Positions 1-5,352 of a stretch of 9,497 bases of DNA are shown here, piece after piece. The notes under the pieces are model-generated. The model had not been told where the DNA came from. It was given only the letters and a program-made list of their open reading frames with translations, and made no database searches. The stretch spans positions 1-9,497 of the forward strand of contig CAAENB010000026.1 in NCBI GenBank assembly GCA_900757235.1, written 5' to 3'. Position 1 is the first letter of the stretch. Every line of letters starts with the position of its first letter. Source of the stretch: an uncultured Collinsella sp. (lineage in GTDB: Bacteria > Actinomycetota > Coriobacteriia > Coriobacteriales > Coriobacteriaceae). A program made the position numbers and the translations under genes.

Positions 1-285
1 CTCGCCCTGCTCGGCTTTAGCTTTGGCGCTCTGCTCGTCATCTACCCGCCGCTCACCGGTGGCGCCTTTGGCACCAGCAACATCGGCGTCAACTACGGCA
101 TCATGTTTTTGGGTTACGCCGCCTCCACCTGGATCAGCCAGCCCATCACCGCCGTGCTGTATCACGCCGAGGCCGGCAGCGCCGCCTACCAGCAGTCTTT
201 CTACGGCGCCATTGTGATCGCCGCCATCGCCGTCGTGCTCACCGTCTACATGATGGTCTCCGACAGCAAGAAGAAGTCCGCCTAG
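1..285 (+). CDS. MFS transporter, OxlT/OFA-like, C-terminal part
   Basis: Only the last 94 codons are in the window; the 5' end lies outside it. Two hydrophobic stretches are visible. The first is near residues 1-16, and the second is near residues 64-82, just before a short polar end rich in Lys and Ser (DSKKKSA). Between them is GAFGTSNIGVNYGIMFLGY, which resembles the segment of oxalate/formate-antiporter-type major facilitator transporters where an 'FG..N.G.NYG..F' signature precedes the penultimate membrane span. These are 12-span secondary transporters of the cytoplasmic membrane for organic anions, but the substrate cannot be told from this tail. The gene reads toward the Gfo/Idh oxidoreductase 58 nt downstream, and the two may share a transcript unless the intervening palindrome terminates it. 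The family call is fairly safe, the substrate unknown. Confidence 0.75.
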   Translation, partial: LALLGFSFGALLVIYPPLTGGAFGTSNIGVNYGIMFLGYAASTWISQPITAVLYHAEAGSAAYQQSFYGAIVIAAIAVVLTVYMMVSDSKKKSA

Positions 286-293
286 TTTTACCG

Positions 294-324
294 ATGTGAC
301 AAAGGGACTGTCCCTTTGTCACAT
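294..324. repeat. perfect palindrome, 15-bp arms, between two plus-strand genes
   Basis: Arms of 15 nt (left arm 294-308, starting ATGTGACAAAGGGAC) pair perfectly around a single central T at 309. As RNA this gives a 14-bp stem with a 3-nt loop. No T-run follows on the plus strand, so it is not a canonical intrinsic terminator, though it could slow polymerase or protect the 3' end of the transporter message. It lies 8 nt after the transporter stop and 7 nt before the AAGGAG ribosome binding site of the next gene. Near-perfect symmetry with a GGGAC/GTCCC core resembles dispersed REP-type palindromes. That it is a genome-wide repeat is inference. Confidence 0.75.
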
Positions 325-343
325 TCAGAATTAAGGAGTCGAA

Positions 344-1384
344 ATGTCTGAGCTTAATCCCGTCCGCATTGCCGTCATCGGCGCCGGCGCCATGGGCCGC
401 AACCACATCCGCTTTGTCACCGAGGAGCCCGAGGCCGAGCTCGTCGCCATCGCCGACGCCTTTGAGGGCGCCCGCGCCACGGCAGAGGCCGCCGGTGTGC
501 CGTTCTTTACCGATCCCGCCCAGATGATGGACGATGTCAAGCCCGAGGCCGTCATCATCGCCACCCCCAACGACCTGCACCTGGGCGTTGCCCGCGAGGC
601 CATCAAGCGCAACATCGTGCCGTTGGTCGAAAAGCCGATCTCCAACGATCTCGAGGATGCCCAGGCCTTCGCCGCCGAGGCCGAGACCGCCGGCGTGCCC
701 GTGCTTGTGGGTCAGCACCGTCGCCACAACCCCTTCGTCAACAAGGCCAAGGAGATCATCGAGTCCGGCGAGCTGGGCAAGCTCACCGTATCGAGCTTCC
801 ACTACATGATCTATAAGAACGACGAGTACTTTGATGTCGAGTGGCGCCGCAAGAAGGGTGCCGGCCCGATCCTGGTCAACCTGGTCCACGATGTCGACCT
901 GCTCCGCTACCTGCTGGGCGAGCCCGTCGCCGTCCAGGGCATGCAGTCCAGCGCCGCCCGCGGCTTTGAGACCGAGGACTCCGCCGTGGTCAACGTTCGC
1001 TTTGCCGACGGAGCGCTCGCGAGCATGACCATCTCTGACGCCACCGCCAGCCCCTGGAACTGGGAGGCGACCGCCCGCGAGGATCCGCAGTACCGCCCCT
1101 TCGACGCCGACGCCTACTTTATCGGCGGCACAAAGGGCGCCCTGTCGCTGCCCCGCCTGCACCAGTTCTCTTACGACGGCGCCTCCAACTGGCACAAGCC
1201 GCTGCAGATGGAGATTCCGGCCGTGGACCCGGCACTGCCGCACAAGATGCAGCTCAAGCACTTTGTGAAGGTTGTCCGCCGCGAGGTCAAGCCCGTCGTG
1301 ACCCCCGCCGATAACGTTAAGACGCTCACGCTGCTTAACGCTATCAAGGAGGCCGCCGAGACCGGCCAGCTCGTCGAGCTGTAA
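344..1384 (+). CDS. Gfo/Idh/MocA family NAD(P)-dependent oxidoreductase
   Basis: The product has 346 residues, normal for the family. An N-terminal Rossmann fold is shown by VIGAGAMGRNH at residues 11-21, with the dinucleotide-binding GxGxxG at 13-18. The ATPNDLH segment (73-79) and EKPIS (96-100) follow, Lys97 being the usual catalytic/cofactor lysine. VGQHRRHNP (122-130) begins the C-terminal alpha/beta domain. GAGPILVNLVHDVDLLRYLLG (172-192) is the substrate-pocket signature, with His182 and Asp185 matching the conserved H-x-x-D pair. Such cytoplasmic enzymes oxidise or reduce a hydroxyl on sugars, inositols or related polyols with NAD(P). The ATG at 344 is set by AAGGAG at 333-338. The upstream transporter may supply its substrate (inference). 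Family assignment is strong, substrate unknown. Confidence 0.93.
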   Translation: MSELNPVRIAVIGAGAMGRNHIRFVTEEPEAELVAIADAFEGARATAEAAGVPFFTDPAQMMDDVKPEAVIIATPNDLHLGVAREAIKRNIVPLVEKPISNDLEDAQAFAAEAETAGVPVLVGQHRRHNPFVNKAKEIIESGELGKLTVSSFHYMIYKNDEYFDVEWRRKKGAGPILVNLVHDVDLLRYLLGEPVAVQGMQSSAARGFETEDSAVVNVRFADGALASMTISDATASPWNWEATAREDPQYRPFDADAYFIGGTKGALSLPRLHQFSYDGASNWHKPLQMEIPAVDPALPHKMQLKHFVKVVRREVKPVVTPADNVKTLTLLNAIKEAAETGQLVEL

Positions 1385-1456
1385 CGCCTTAGGGCAGACC
1401 GCGGCAGAAACCCCATGCCGAGCCCCCCGGTCCACCACAAACAAGCCCCTCTTCTT

Positions 1457-1493
1457 TGCCCCGCGACCAGCCTCCTGCCCGCGGGGCATTTTG
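1457..1493 (+). terminator. intrinsic terminator after the Gfo/Idh gene
   Basis: A 9-bp GC-rich stem, TGCCCCGCG (1457-1465) with CGCGGGGCA (1480-1488), encloses a 14-nt loop and is followed by TTTTG. It lies 72 nt after the oxidoreductase stop, in the right place and orientation to end that transcript. Confidence 0.75.
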
Positions 1494-1565
1494 CTACCTT
1501 GCCGACGATTTTTCTGGGGCGGGGGCTATTTTGCACCTCGGCTTGATTCGTTCGCCACGAAATGC

Positions 1566-1701
1566 GCCTATCTACTACGTTTAATCGATCGCCCTCAACC
1601 ATACCGAATTTCGCGAAATAAAAACCGCAGGTAAACGGCTTGCCGATTTTTGGAAAAACCAGGCATGGTCGACTCATACGGTTCAAACGTAGTAGATAGG
1701 C
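1566..1701. repeat. 136-bp element with 17-bp terminal inverted repeats upstream of tex
   Basis: GCCTATCTACTACGTTT at 1566-1582 is matched exactly by its reverse complement at 1685-1701, leaving 102 nt between. The interior includes a perfect 12-bp palindrome, ATTTCGCGAAAT, at 1608-1619. The interior is AT-richer than the flanking genes and has no good reading frame. No clear target-site duplication flanks it. It could be a small non-autonomous mobile element, a structured 5' leader or RNA closed by a long-range stem, or a pair of protein-binding sites. Sequence alone does not decide. Confidence 0.6.
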
Positions 1702-1795
1702 CGTTTTCATGGCGCGGCCCCAAAACAGTCTTTTGGGACGGGTGGTATCCTTGGTAGCCCTGTGTCGCAAACGCACCTTAAACGCAAGGAGTCCC

Positions 1796-3943
1796 ATGGA
1801 TCTTATCGCCCAGCTCGCCCGCGAGCTCAACCTTAAGGCCGCCAATGTCGAGGCGGCCGTCAAGCTCATCGACGAGGGCAACACCATCCCCTTTATCTCG
1901 CGCTACCGCAAGGAAGCCACGGGCGGCATGGACGACGTCGCCCTGCGCGCACTCGACGAGCGCCTGTCTTACCTGCGCAATCTTGAACAGCGCAAAGAGG
2001 ACGTCATCCTGCTCATCGATGCCCAGGGCAAACTCACGCCCGAGCTTGAGCAGCAGATTCGCGAGGCCACGCAGCTCCAGCGTGTCGAGGACCTCTACAA
2101 GCCCTACCGCAAAAAGCGCATGACCCGCGCACAGAAGGCCCGCGAGGCAGGCCTGGAGCCGCTTGCCAACATGATCATCATGCAGGCTTCGGCCAAGGGC
2201 AGCGCGCTCGACGCCGCCGCGGCATACGTCAACGAGGAGGCCGGTTTCGACACGCCCGAAAAGGCACTCGCCGGCGCGGCGGACATCGTGGCCGAGACGG
2301 TGGCCGAGGACCCCGAGAACGTCGCCGACCTGCGCGCCTTTACGCAAAACACCGCCGACATCGTCGTCGAGGCCACCGACCCCGCCGAGAAGACCCCCTA
2401 CGAGCCGTACTACAGCTATGATGAGCCGCTGCGTCGCATCCCCAACCACCGTGTGCTGGCTATCGACCGCGGTGAGCGTGAGGGCAAGCTCCGCGTGCGC
2501 GTGAACGTCGACGGCGCTGCCGCTACGGCGCGCCTCGGCAGCCGTTGGCCCCGACGCCAGGGCGTGTTTGCTCCCATCTTCGATGCCGCCATCGCTGACG
2601 GTTACAAGCGCCTCATGGCTCCCTCGCTGGAGCGCGAGACCCGCGCCAAACTCACCGTTCGCGCCCAGACCGAGGCCATCAACGTCTTTGCCAAGAATCT
2701 CGAAGGCCTGCTCTCGGCACGCCCCGTACGCGGCGCCCGCGTGCTCGCGCTCGACCCGGGCTACCGCACCGGCTGCAAGGTCGCCGTCATGGACGAGACC
2801 GGCAAGCTGCTCGACCACGGCGTGGTCTACCCCACCAAGCCGCGCCACGACGTCGCCGGCACCAAGCGCGAGCTCGCCCGCCTCGTCAAGAAGGACGGCG
2901 TCAACACCATCGTCATCGGCAACGGCACCGCCAGCCGCGAGACCGAGGAAGTCGTCTCGGAGTTCATTGCCGAGCAGGCTCCTGAGCTGCGATACACCAT
3001 CGTCAACGAGGCCGGCGCATCGGTGTACTCCGCCTCCGAACTCGCCAGCCAGGAGTATCCCGACTTGGACGTCACCGTGCGTGGCGCCATGAGCCTGGGC
3101 CGCCGCTTGCAAGACCCGCTGGCGGAGCTCGTCAAGATTCCGCCCCAGTCCATCGGCGTAGGCCAGTACCAACACGACCTTGACCAGGCCGAGCTTTCGC
3201 GCACCCTGGGCCACGTGGTGGAGGACGTTGTCAACCGCGTGGGCGTCAACGTCAACACCGCAAGCGCGAGCCTGCTGGGATACGTATCGGGCATTACGCC
3301 GAGCGTGGCCAAGAATATCGTGGCCTACCGCGAGGAAAACGGCGCCTTTACCGATCGTCGCCAGCTTAAGAAGGTCCCCAAGCTGGGACCCAAGGCATAT
3401 CTCAACGCTGCAGGCTTTTTGCGCATCAGCGACGGCAAGAACCCGCTCGACGCGACAAGCGTCCACCCTGAGAGCTACGAGGTGGCCACCGCCGTCCTGG
3501 AGCGTGCCGGCGTTGCGGCAAGCGAGCTCAGCCGCGGCGGCGTGCCCGACATCGAGCGCCGTCTGGGCAGCATCTCGGCGCTGGCAAGCGACCTGGACTG
3601 CGGCACCCTCACGCTCATCGACATCGTCAACGAGCTCAAGAAACCCGGCCGCGATCCGCGCGACGATGCGCCCGAGGTGGTCTTTAGCCGCTCAGCGCTT
3701 TCCATCGACGACCTAGAGCCCGGCATGGAACTCAAGGGCACGGTGCGCAACGTCGTCGACTTTGGCGCCTTCGTCGACGTGGGCGTGCACCAGGACGGCC
3801 TCGTGCACATCTCCAAGCTAGCCAACCGCTTTGTCAAGCGCCCGAGCGACGTGGTACGCGTCGGCGACACGGTCAAAGTGTGGGTCGAGAAGGTCGATCG
3901 CGACCGCAAAAAGATCTCGCTCACCATGGTACAGGGCAAGTAA
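1796..3943 (+). CDS. tex: Tex family RNA-binding transcription accessory protein
   Basis: The 715-residue product is within the usual Tex range (about 700-780). The Tex_N region opens with MDLIAQLARELNLK and NTIPFISRYRKEATGGMDD (29-47), and LYKPYRKKR (100-108) is also typical. A YqgF/RNase-H-like domain begins at about 315 with LALDPGYRTGCK and includes GNGTASRETE (375-384). VNEAGASVYSASELA (403-417) and KIPPQSIGVGQYQHD (447-461) are family hallmarks. A helix-hairpin-helix pair spans about 493-544, and an S1 RNA-binding domain covers about 642-712 (GTVRNVVDFGAFVDVG). Tex is a cytoplasmic nucleic-acid-binding factor linked to transcription and RNA metabolism. The ATG at 1796 is chosen because of AAGGAG at 1787-1792 and because the protein begins like known Tex proteins. 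An in-frame ATG at 1709 lacks both supports. It converges with the transaldolase gene. Confidence 0.97.
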   Translation: MDLIAQLARELNLKAANVEAAVKLIDEGNTIPFISRYRKEATGGMDDVALRALDERLSYLRNLEQRKEDVILLIDAQGKLTPELEQQIREATQLQRVEDLYKPYRKKRMTRAQKAREAGLEPLANMIIMQASAKGSALDAAAAYVNEEAGFDTPEKALAGAADIVAETVAEDPENVADLRAFTQNTADIVVEATDPAEKTPYEPYYSYDEPLRRIPNHRVLAIDRGEREGKLRVRVNVDGAAATARLGSRWPRRQGVFAPIFDAAIADGYKRLMAPSLERETRAKLTVRAQTEAINVFAKNLEGLLSARPVRGARVLALDPGYRTGCKVAVMDETGKLLDHGVVYPTKPRHDVAGTKRELARLVKKDGVNTIVIGNGTASRETEEVVSEFIAEQAPELRYTIVNEAGASVYSASELASQEYPDLDVTVRGAMSLGRRLQDPLAELVKIPPQSIGVGQYQHDLDQAELSRTLGHVVEDVVNRVGVNVNTASASLLGYVSGITPSVAKNIVAYREENGAFTDRRQLKKVPKLGPKAYLNAAGFLRISDGKNPLDATSVHPESYEVATAVLERAGVAASELSRGGVPDIERRLGSISALASDLDCGTLTLIDIVNELKKPGRDPRDDAPEVVFSRSALSIDDLEPGMELKGTVRNVVDFGAFVDVGVHQDGLVHISKLANRFVKRPSDVVRVGDTVKVWVEKVDRDRKKISLTMVQGK

Positions 3944-3952
3944 ACCGCCAAA

Positions 3953-4168
3953 GCAAAGGTACCCCCTGTAGCGATGTGCAAAATCGCGAGTATTCTGCAA
4001 ATTCCACCGTTCCGGATGCCCCTCAGAGACGAAAAAGCATGGAACAGCCCCCGTTTTAGCGTCGTCAGAGCCAATACGGGGGCTGTTCCATGCTTCGGTT
4101 AACTGGTAAAAGCCTTTACCTTGCTGAATACTCTCAATTTTGCACGTCGCAGGCGGGGGTACCTTTGC
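3953..4168. repeat. 216-bp nested inverted-repeat element between convergent genes
   Basis: The outer arms 3953-4000 and 4121-4168 are reverse complements over 48 nt without gaps, at 40 of 48 positions. The outermost 14 nt (GCAAAGGTACCCCC) are perfect, and the mismatches lie inward. Inside sits a perfect 20-bp stem (4035-4054 with 4076-4095, 21-nt loop) and a small hairpin at 4105-4120 (GGTAAA/TTTACC). The element begins 10 nt after the tex stop and has no coding capacity. The layout fits a miniature inverted-repeat element or an elaborate bidirectional terminator. The imperfect arms suggest an older element drifting by mutation (inference). Confidence 0.7.
4032..4095 (-). terminator. strong hairpin, likely intrinsic terminator for the minus strand
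   Basis: A perfect 20-bp stem, AAGCATGGAACAGCCCCCGT at 4035-4054 with its complement at 4076-4095, has a 21-nt loop. Read on the minus strand it ends in TTTTT (two T from the stem, three after), as expected for a terminator of the transaldolase A transcript. On the plus strand it is followed by CGGTTAAC, a weaker tract, so it may also stop tex transcripts but less clearly. Confidence 0.65.
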
Positions 4169-4210
4169 CTACGGCAGGATATGGAAGCCGAGTGCTAACT
4201 TGCCGGCAAG
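4169..4210 (-). pseudogene. remnant of a transaldolase 3' end (copied tail)
   Basis: Read on the minus strand, this ends in codons for A-L-G-F-H-I-L-P followed by TAG, the same C-terminus as transaldolase A (A-L-G-F-H-I-L-P then TAA at 4325-4350). The 20-nt block 4170-4189 matches 4326-4345 at 19 positions, and the two preceding codons differ synonymously (GCA CTC versus GCT TTG). Farther upstream the similarity fades, although the frame still reads ELAGKL. This looks like the leftover tail of another, or an earlier, copy of the gene. It includes the perfect 12-bp palindrome CTTGCCGGCAAG at 4199-4210, which may instead belong to the neighbouring repeat. Confidence 0.45.
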
Positions 4211-4223
4211 CTCGTGTCGGCAG

Positions 4224-4293
4224 CCCCGGCCTTTCCTTTGCCTAGCGCGACCCTCGCGAAGCGCGTGAGCGATAGGGAAAGGAAAGGCCGGGG
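4224..4293. repeat. 70-nt long-stem hairpin next to transaldolase A
   Basis: CCCCGGCCTTTCCTTT (4224-4239) pairs perfectly with 4278-4293. After a G/G mismatch, CCTA (4241-4244) pairs with TAGG (4273-4276), and the tip can form further GC-rich pairs around CGCGAAGCGCG. No T-run follows on either strand, so it is not a standard intrinsic terminator. It lies 31 nt beyond the stop of transaldolase A, between the two copies of the transaldolase tail. It resembles a palindromic mobile or REP-like repeat (inference). Confidence 0.65.
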
Positions 4294-4324
4294 CGAGCAG
4301 CCCGCGGCGTAGCCAGTGTTCGCG

Positions 4325-5029
4325 TTACGGCAGAATATGGAAGCCCAAAGCGGCGATATCCTTGGCAAAACCGCGCACGGTATCGAGCGAGACCTCGTAC
4401 GGGTCACGGCCGATGTTCTTACGCTTGGCCAGGATGCTGTTGGGCACCGTGATGATCTGGCAACCGCATCCTTCCGCCTGGTAAATATTGATAAGCTCAC
4501 GCGTGGACGCCCACAGGACCTCGCAGTTGGGCTTGGCGGCGGCCTTCTTCACCGACTCCGTCATAAACGGAATGGGATCGACGCCGGTGTCAGCGATACG
4601 ACCGGCAAAGAGCGAGATGATGGACGGCGTCTCGGCGTCAACGGCCTCGACCATCTCGTCGACCTGTTCGGGGGTAAAGATGGTGGTGACGTTGACCTTG
4701 ATGCCGTCGGCAGAAAGCTTGCGCACCAGCTCGGCAGTGGACTCGCCCTTGGTGGTCACGCACGGAATCTTGACGTAGACGTTATCTGCCCAGGTAGCAA
4801 TCTCGCGCGCCTCGACCTCCATGGTCTCGACGTCGTCGGCAAAGACCTCAAACGACACGGACACATCGGTGATGTGGGCCAGGACCTCCTTGGCAAACGC
4901 GCGGTAATCCGTCACGCCGCCCTTCTTCATAAGGGACGGGTTGGTCGTGAAACCCTGAACGTTGCCGTTCTCGTACATGTCGAGCATGCCCTCGAGGTTT
5001 GCACCGTCAGCGAACACCTTGATTGCCAT
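4325..5029 (-). CDS. transaldolase / fructose-6-phosphate-aldolase-like enzyme (copy A)
   Basis: The 234-residue product belongs to the small transaldolase subfamily (FSA/TalC-like, typically about 215-240). It is a cytoplasmic class I aldolase-type TIM barrel. Visible hallmarks are FADGA (6-10, Asp8), TTNPS (28-32), VYVKIP (84-89) with Lys87 as the expected Schiff-base lysine, NVTTIFTPEQ (113-122) and FAGRIADTG (141-149). Members transfer or cleave a dihydroxyacetone or related three-carbon unit of a ketose phosphate; the exact substrate is not readable. The start at 5029 is preferred over an in-frame ATG at 5053 because AAAGGAA lies 8 nt upstream and copy B starts with the same MAIKVFADGANLEG. 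It is about 82% identical to copy B (193 of 234 positions counted by eye). It lies downstream of the PTS terminator and so probably has its own promoter. Confidence 0.92.
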   Translation of the reverse strand: MAIKVFADGANLEGMLDMYENGNVQGFTTNPSLMKKGGVTDYRAFAKEVLAHITDVSVSFEVFADDVETMEVEAREIATWADNVYVKIPCVTTKGESTAELVRKLSADGIKVNVTTIFTPEQVDEMVEAVDAETPSIISLFAGRIADTGVDPIPFMTESVKKAAAKPNCEVLWASTRELINIYQAEGCGCQIITVPNSILAKRKNIGRDPYEVSLDTVRGFAKDIAALGFHILP

Positions 5030-5065
5030 CTGCCTGATTCCTTTCGTTAGCATACGGCCGATAAA

Positions 5066-5094
5066 CTGCTAAACACTTTACCTACGTTTATCAA
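5066..5094 (-). promoter_or_regulatory. possible promoter of transaldolase A
   Basis: On the minus strand TTGATA (5094-5089) is separated by 17 nt from TAGCAG (5071-5066). The -35 box is good and the -10 box poor. Position suits a short leader of about 30 nt before the ATG at 5029. The call is tentative. Confidence 0.3.
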
Positions 5095-5167
5095 GGCGTG
5101 AGCTGCGGTTTTTTTATCTTCTCGGCGAACGGTTTTGCAGATTTACCATTTTTTATCGACGCCCCAG

Positions 5168-5186
5168 CGGCAAAACGTTTTTGCCG
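5168..5186. promoter_or_regulatory. palindrome upstream of transaldolase A
   Basis: CGGCAAAA (5168-5175) and TTTTGCCG (5179-5186) form an exact 8-bp dyad around CGT. It lies about 140 nt upstream of the transaldolase A start and away from the PTS terminator. It could be an operator or a small hairpin; its role is unknown. Confidence 0.4.
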
Positions 5187-5199
5187 ATCATTGCGTTTG

Positions 5200-5215
5200 G
5201 TTCCGTTCACGGAAC
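5200..5215. promoter_or_regulatory. candidate operator, GTTCCGT-TC-ACGGAAC dyad
   Basis: Seven-nt arms GTTCCGT and ACGGAAC flank a 2-nt centre. The reverse complement contains TTCCGTGAACGG, which recurs exactly at 8452-8463 upstream of the PTS operon. Sharing between the upstream regions of both transaldolase genes suggests a common regulator, plausibly the DeoR protein encoded here (inference). Confidence 0.45.
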
Positions 5216-5254
5216 AGAAGCAGCGCCTCACCGGCTCATATTCACAACCGCTCC

Positions 5255-5295
5255 AAATAAAAAGCGGTGACGCCTCGTTTGAGACGTCACCGCTT
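5255..5295 (-). terminator. intrinsic terminator of the PTS operon
   Basis: An 11-bp stem (AAGCGGTGACG 5262-5272 with CGTCACCGCTT 5285-5295) is extended by CTC/GAG after one mismatch, with a GTTT loop. On the minus strand it is followed by TTTTTATTT. It lies 57 nt after the IIC stop, in the correct orientation. Confidence 0.88.
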
Positions 5296-5352
5296 CCGTG
5301 TAGGAGCCGGTTATCGGAGCTCCGCCCGATTAGGGCTTAACGTATGCCTGGA

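Larger units (their letters stand above)
1385..1795. other. 411-nt non-coding stretch before tex
   Basis: No credible gene is seen here. The stretch holds the terminator at 1457-1493, the long inverted repeat at 1566-1701 and a small hairpin at 1719-1737 (CCCAAAA with TTTTGGG, 5-nt loop). The tex ribosome binding site lies at its right end. I could not pick a convincing sigma-70-type promoter for tex. Confidence 0.6.
5054..5352. other. 299-nt intergenic region between transaldolase A and PTS IIC
   Basis: No gene is supported. Reading leftward from IIC, it holds the operon terminator (5255-5295), the shared 16-bp dyad (5200-5215), a second palindrome (5168-5186), an AT-rich stretch at about 5106-5160 and the weak promoter of transaldolase A. 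The content fits a terminator followed by an independent regulated promoter. Confidence 0.6.

Noticed and set aside
239..1489. Long minus-strand open frame opposite the Gfo/Idh gene
   Set aside because: It mirrors the codon pattern of the plus-strand gene, lacks family motifs and a ribosome binding site, and runs through the terminator.
1709..1795. Upstream start for Tex adding 29 residues
   Set aside because: There is no ribosome binding site at 1709, the added residues do not look like Tex, and AAGGAG sits correctly before 1796.
1778..3466. 562-codon minus-strand open frame opposite tex
   Set aside because: It is a shadow of the GC-rich tex codons; the translated sequence is low-complexity Ala/Gly/Val/Leu/Asp without recognisable domains.
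4170..4345. Target-site duplication of a transposon at the transaldolase tail
   Set aside because: A 20-nt duplication is long for common elements, and the differences between the copies fall at synonymous positions, favouring a gene-tail remnant.
4316..5050. 244-codon plus-strand frame opposite transaldolase A (and its equivalent at 7572-8354 opposite copy B)
   Set aside because: Both are antisense shadows; they resemble each other only because the real genes on the other strand are paralogues.
5098..5340. 80-codon plus-strand frame between transaldolase A and IIC
   Set aside because: It spans the PTS terminator and palindromes, has no ribosome binding site and no domain signal.
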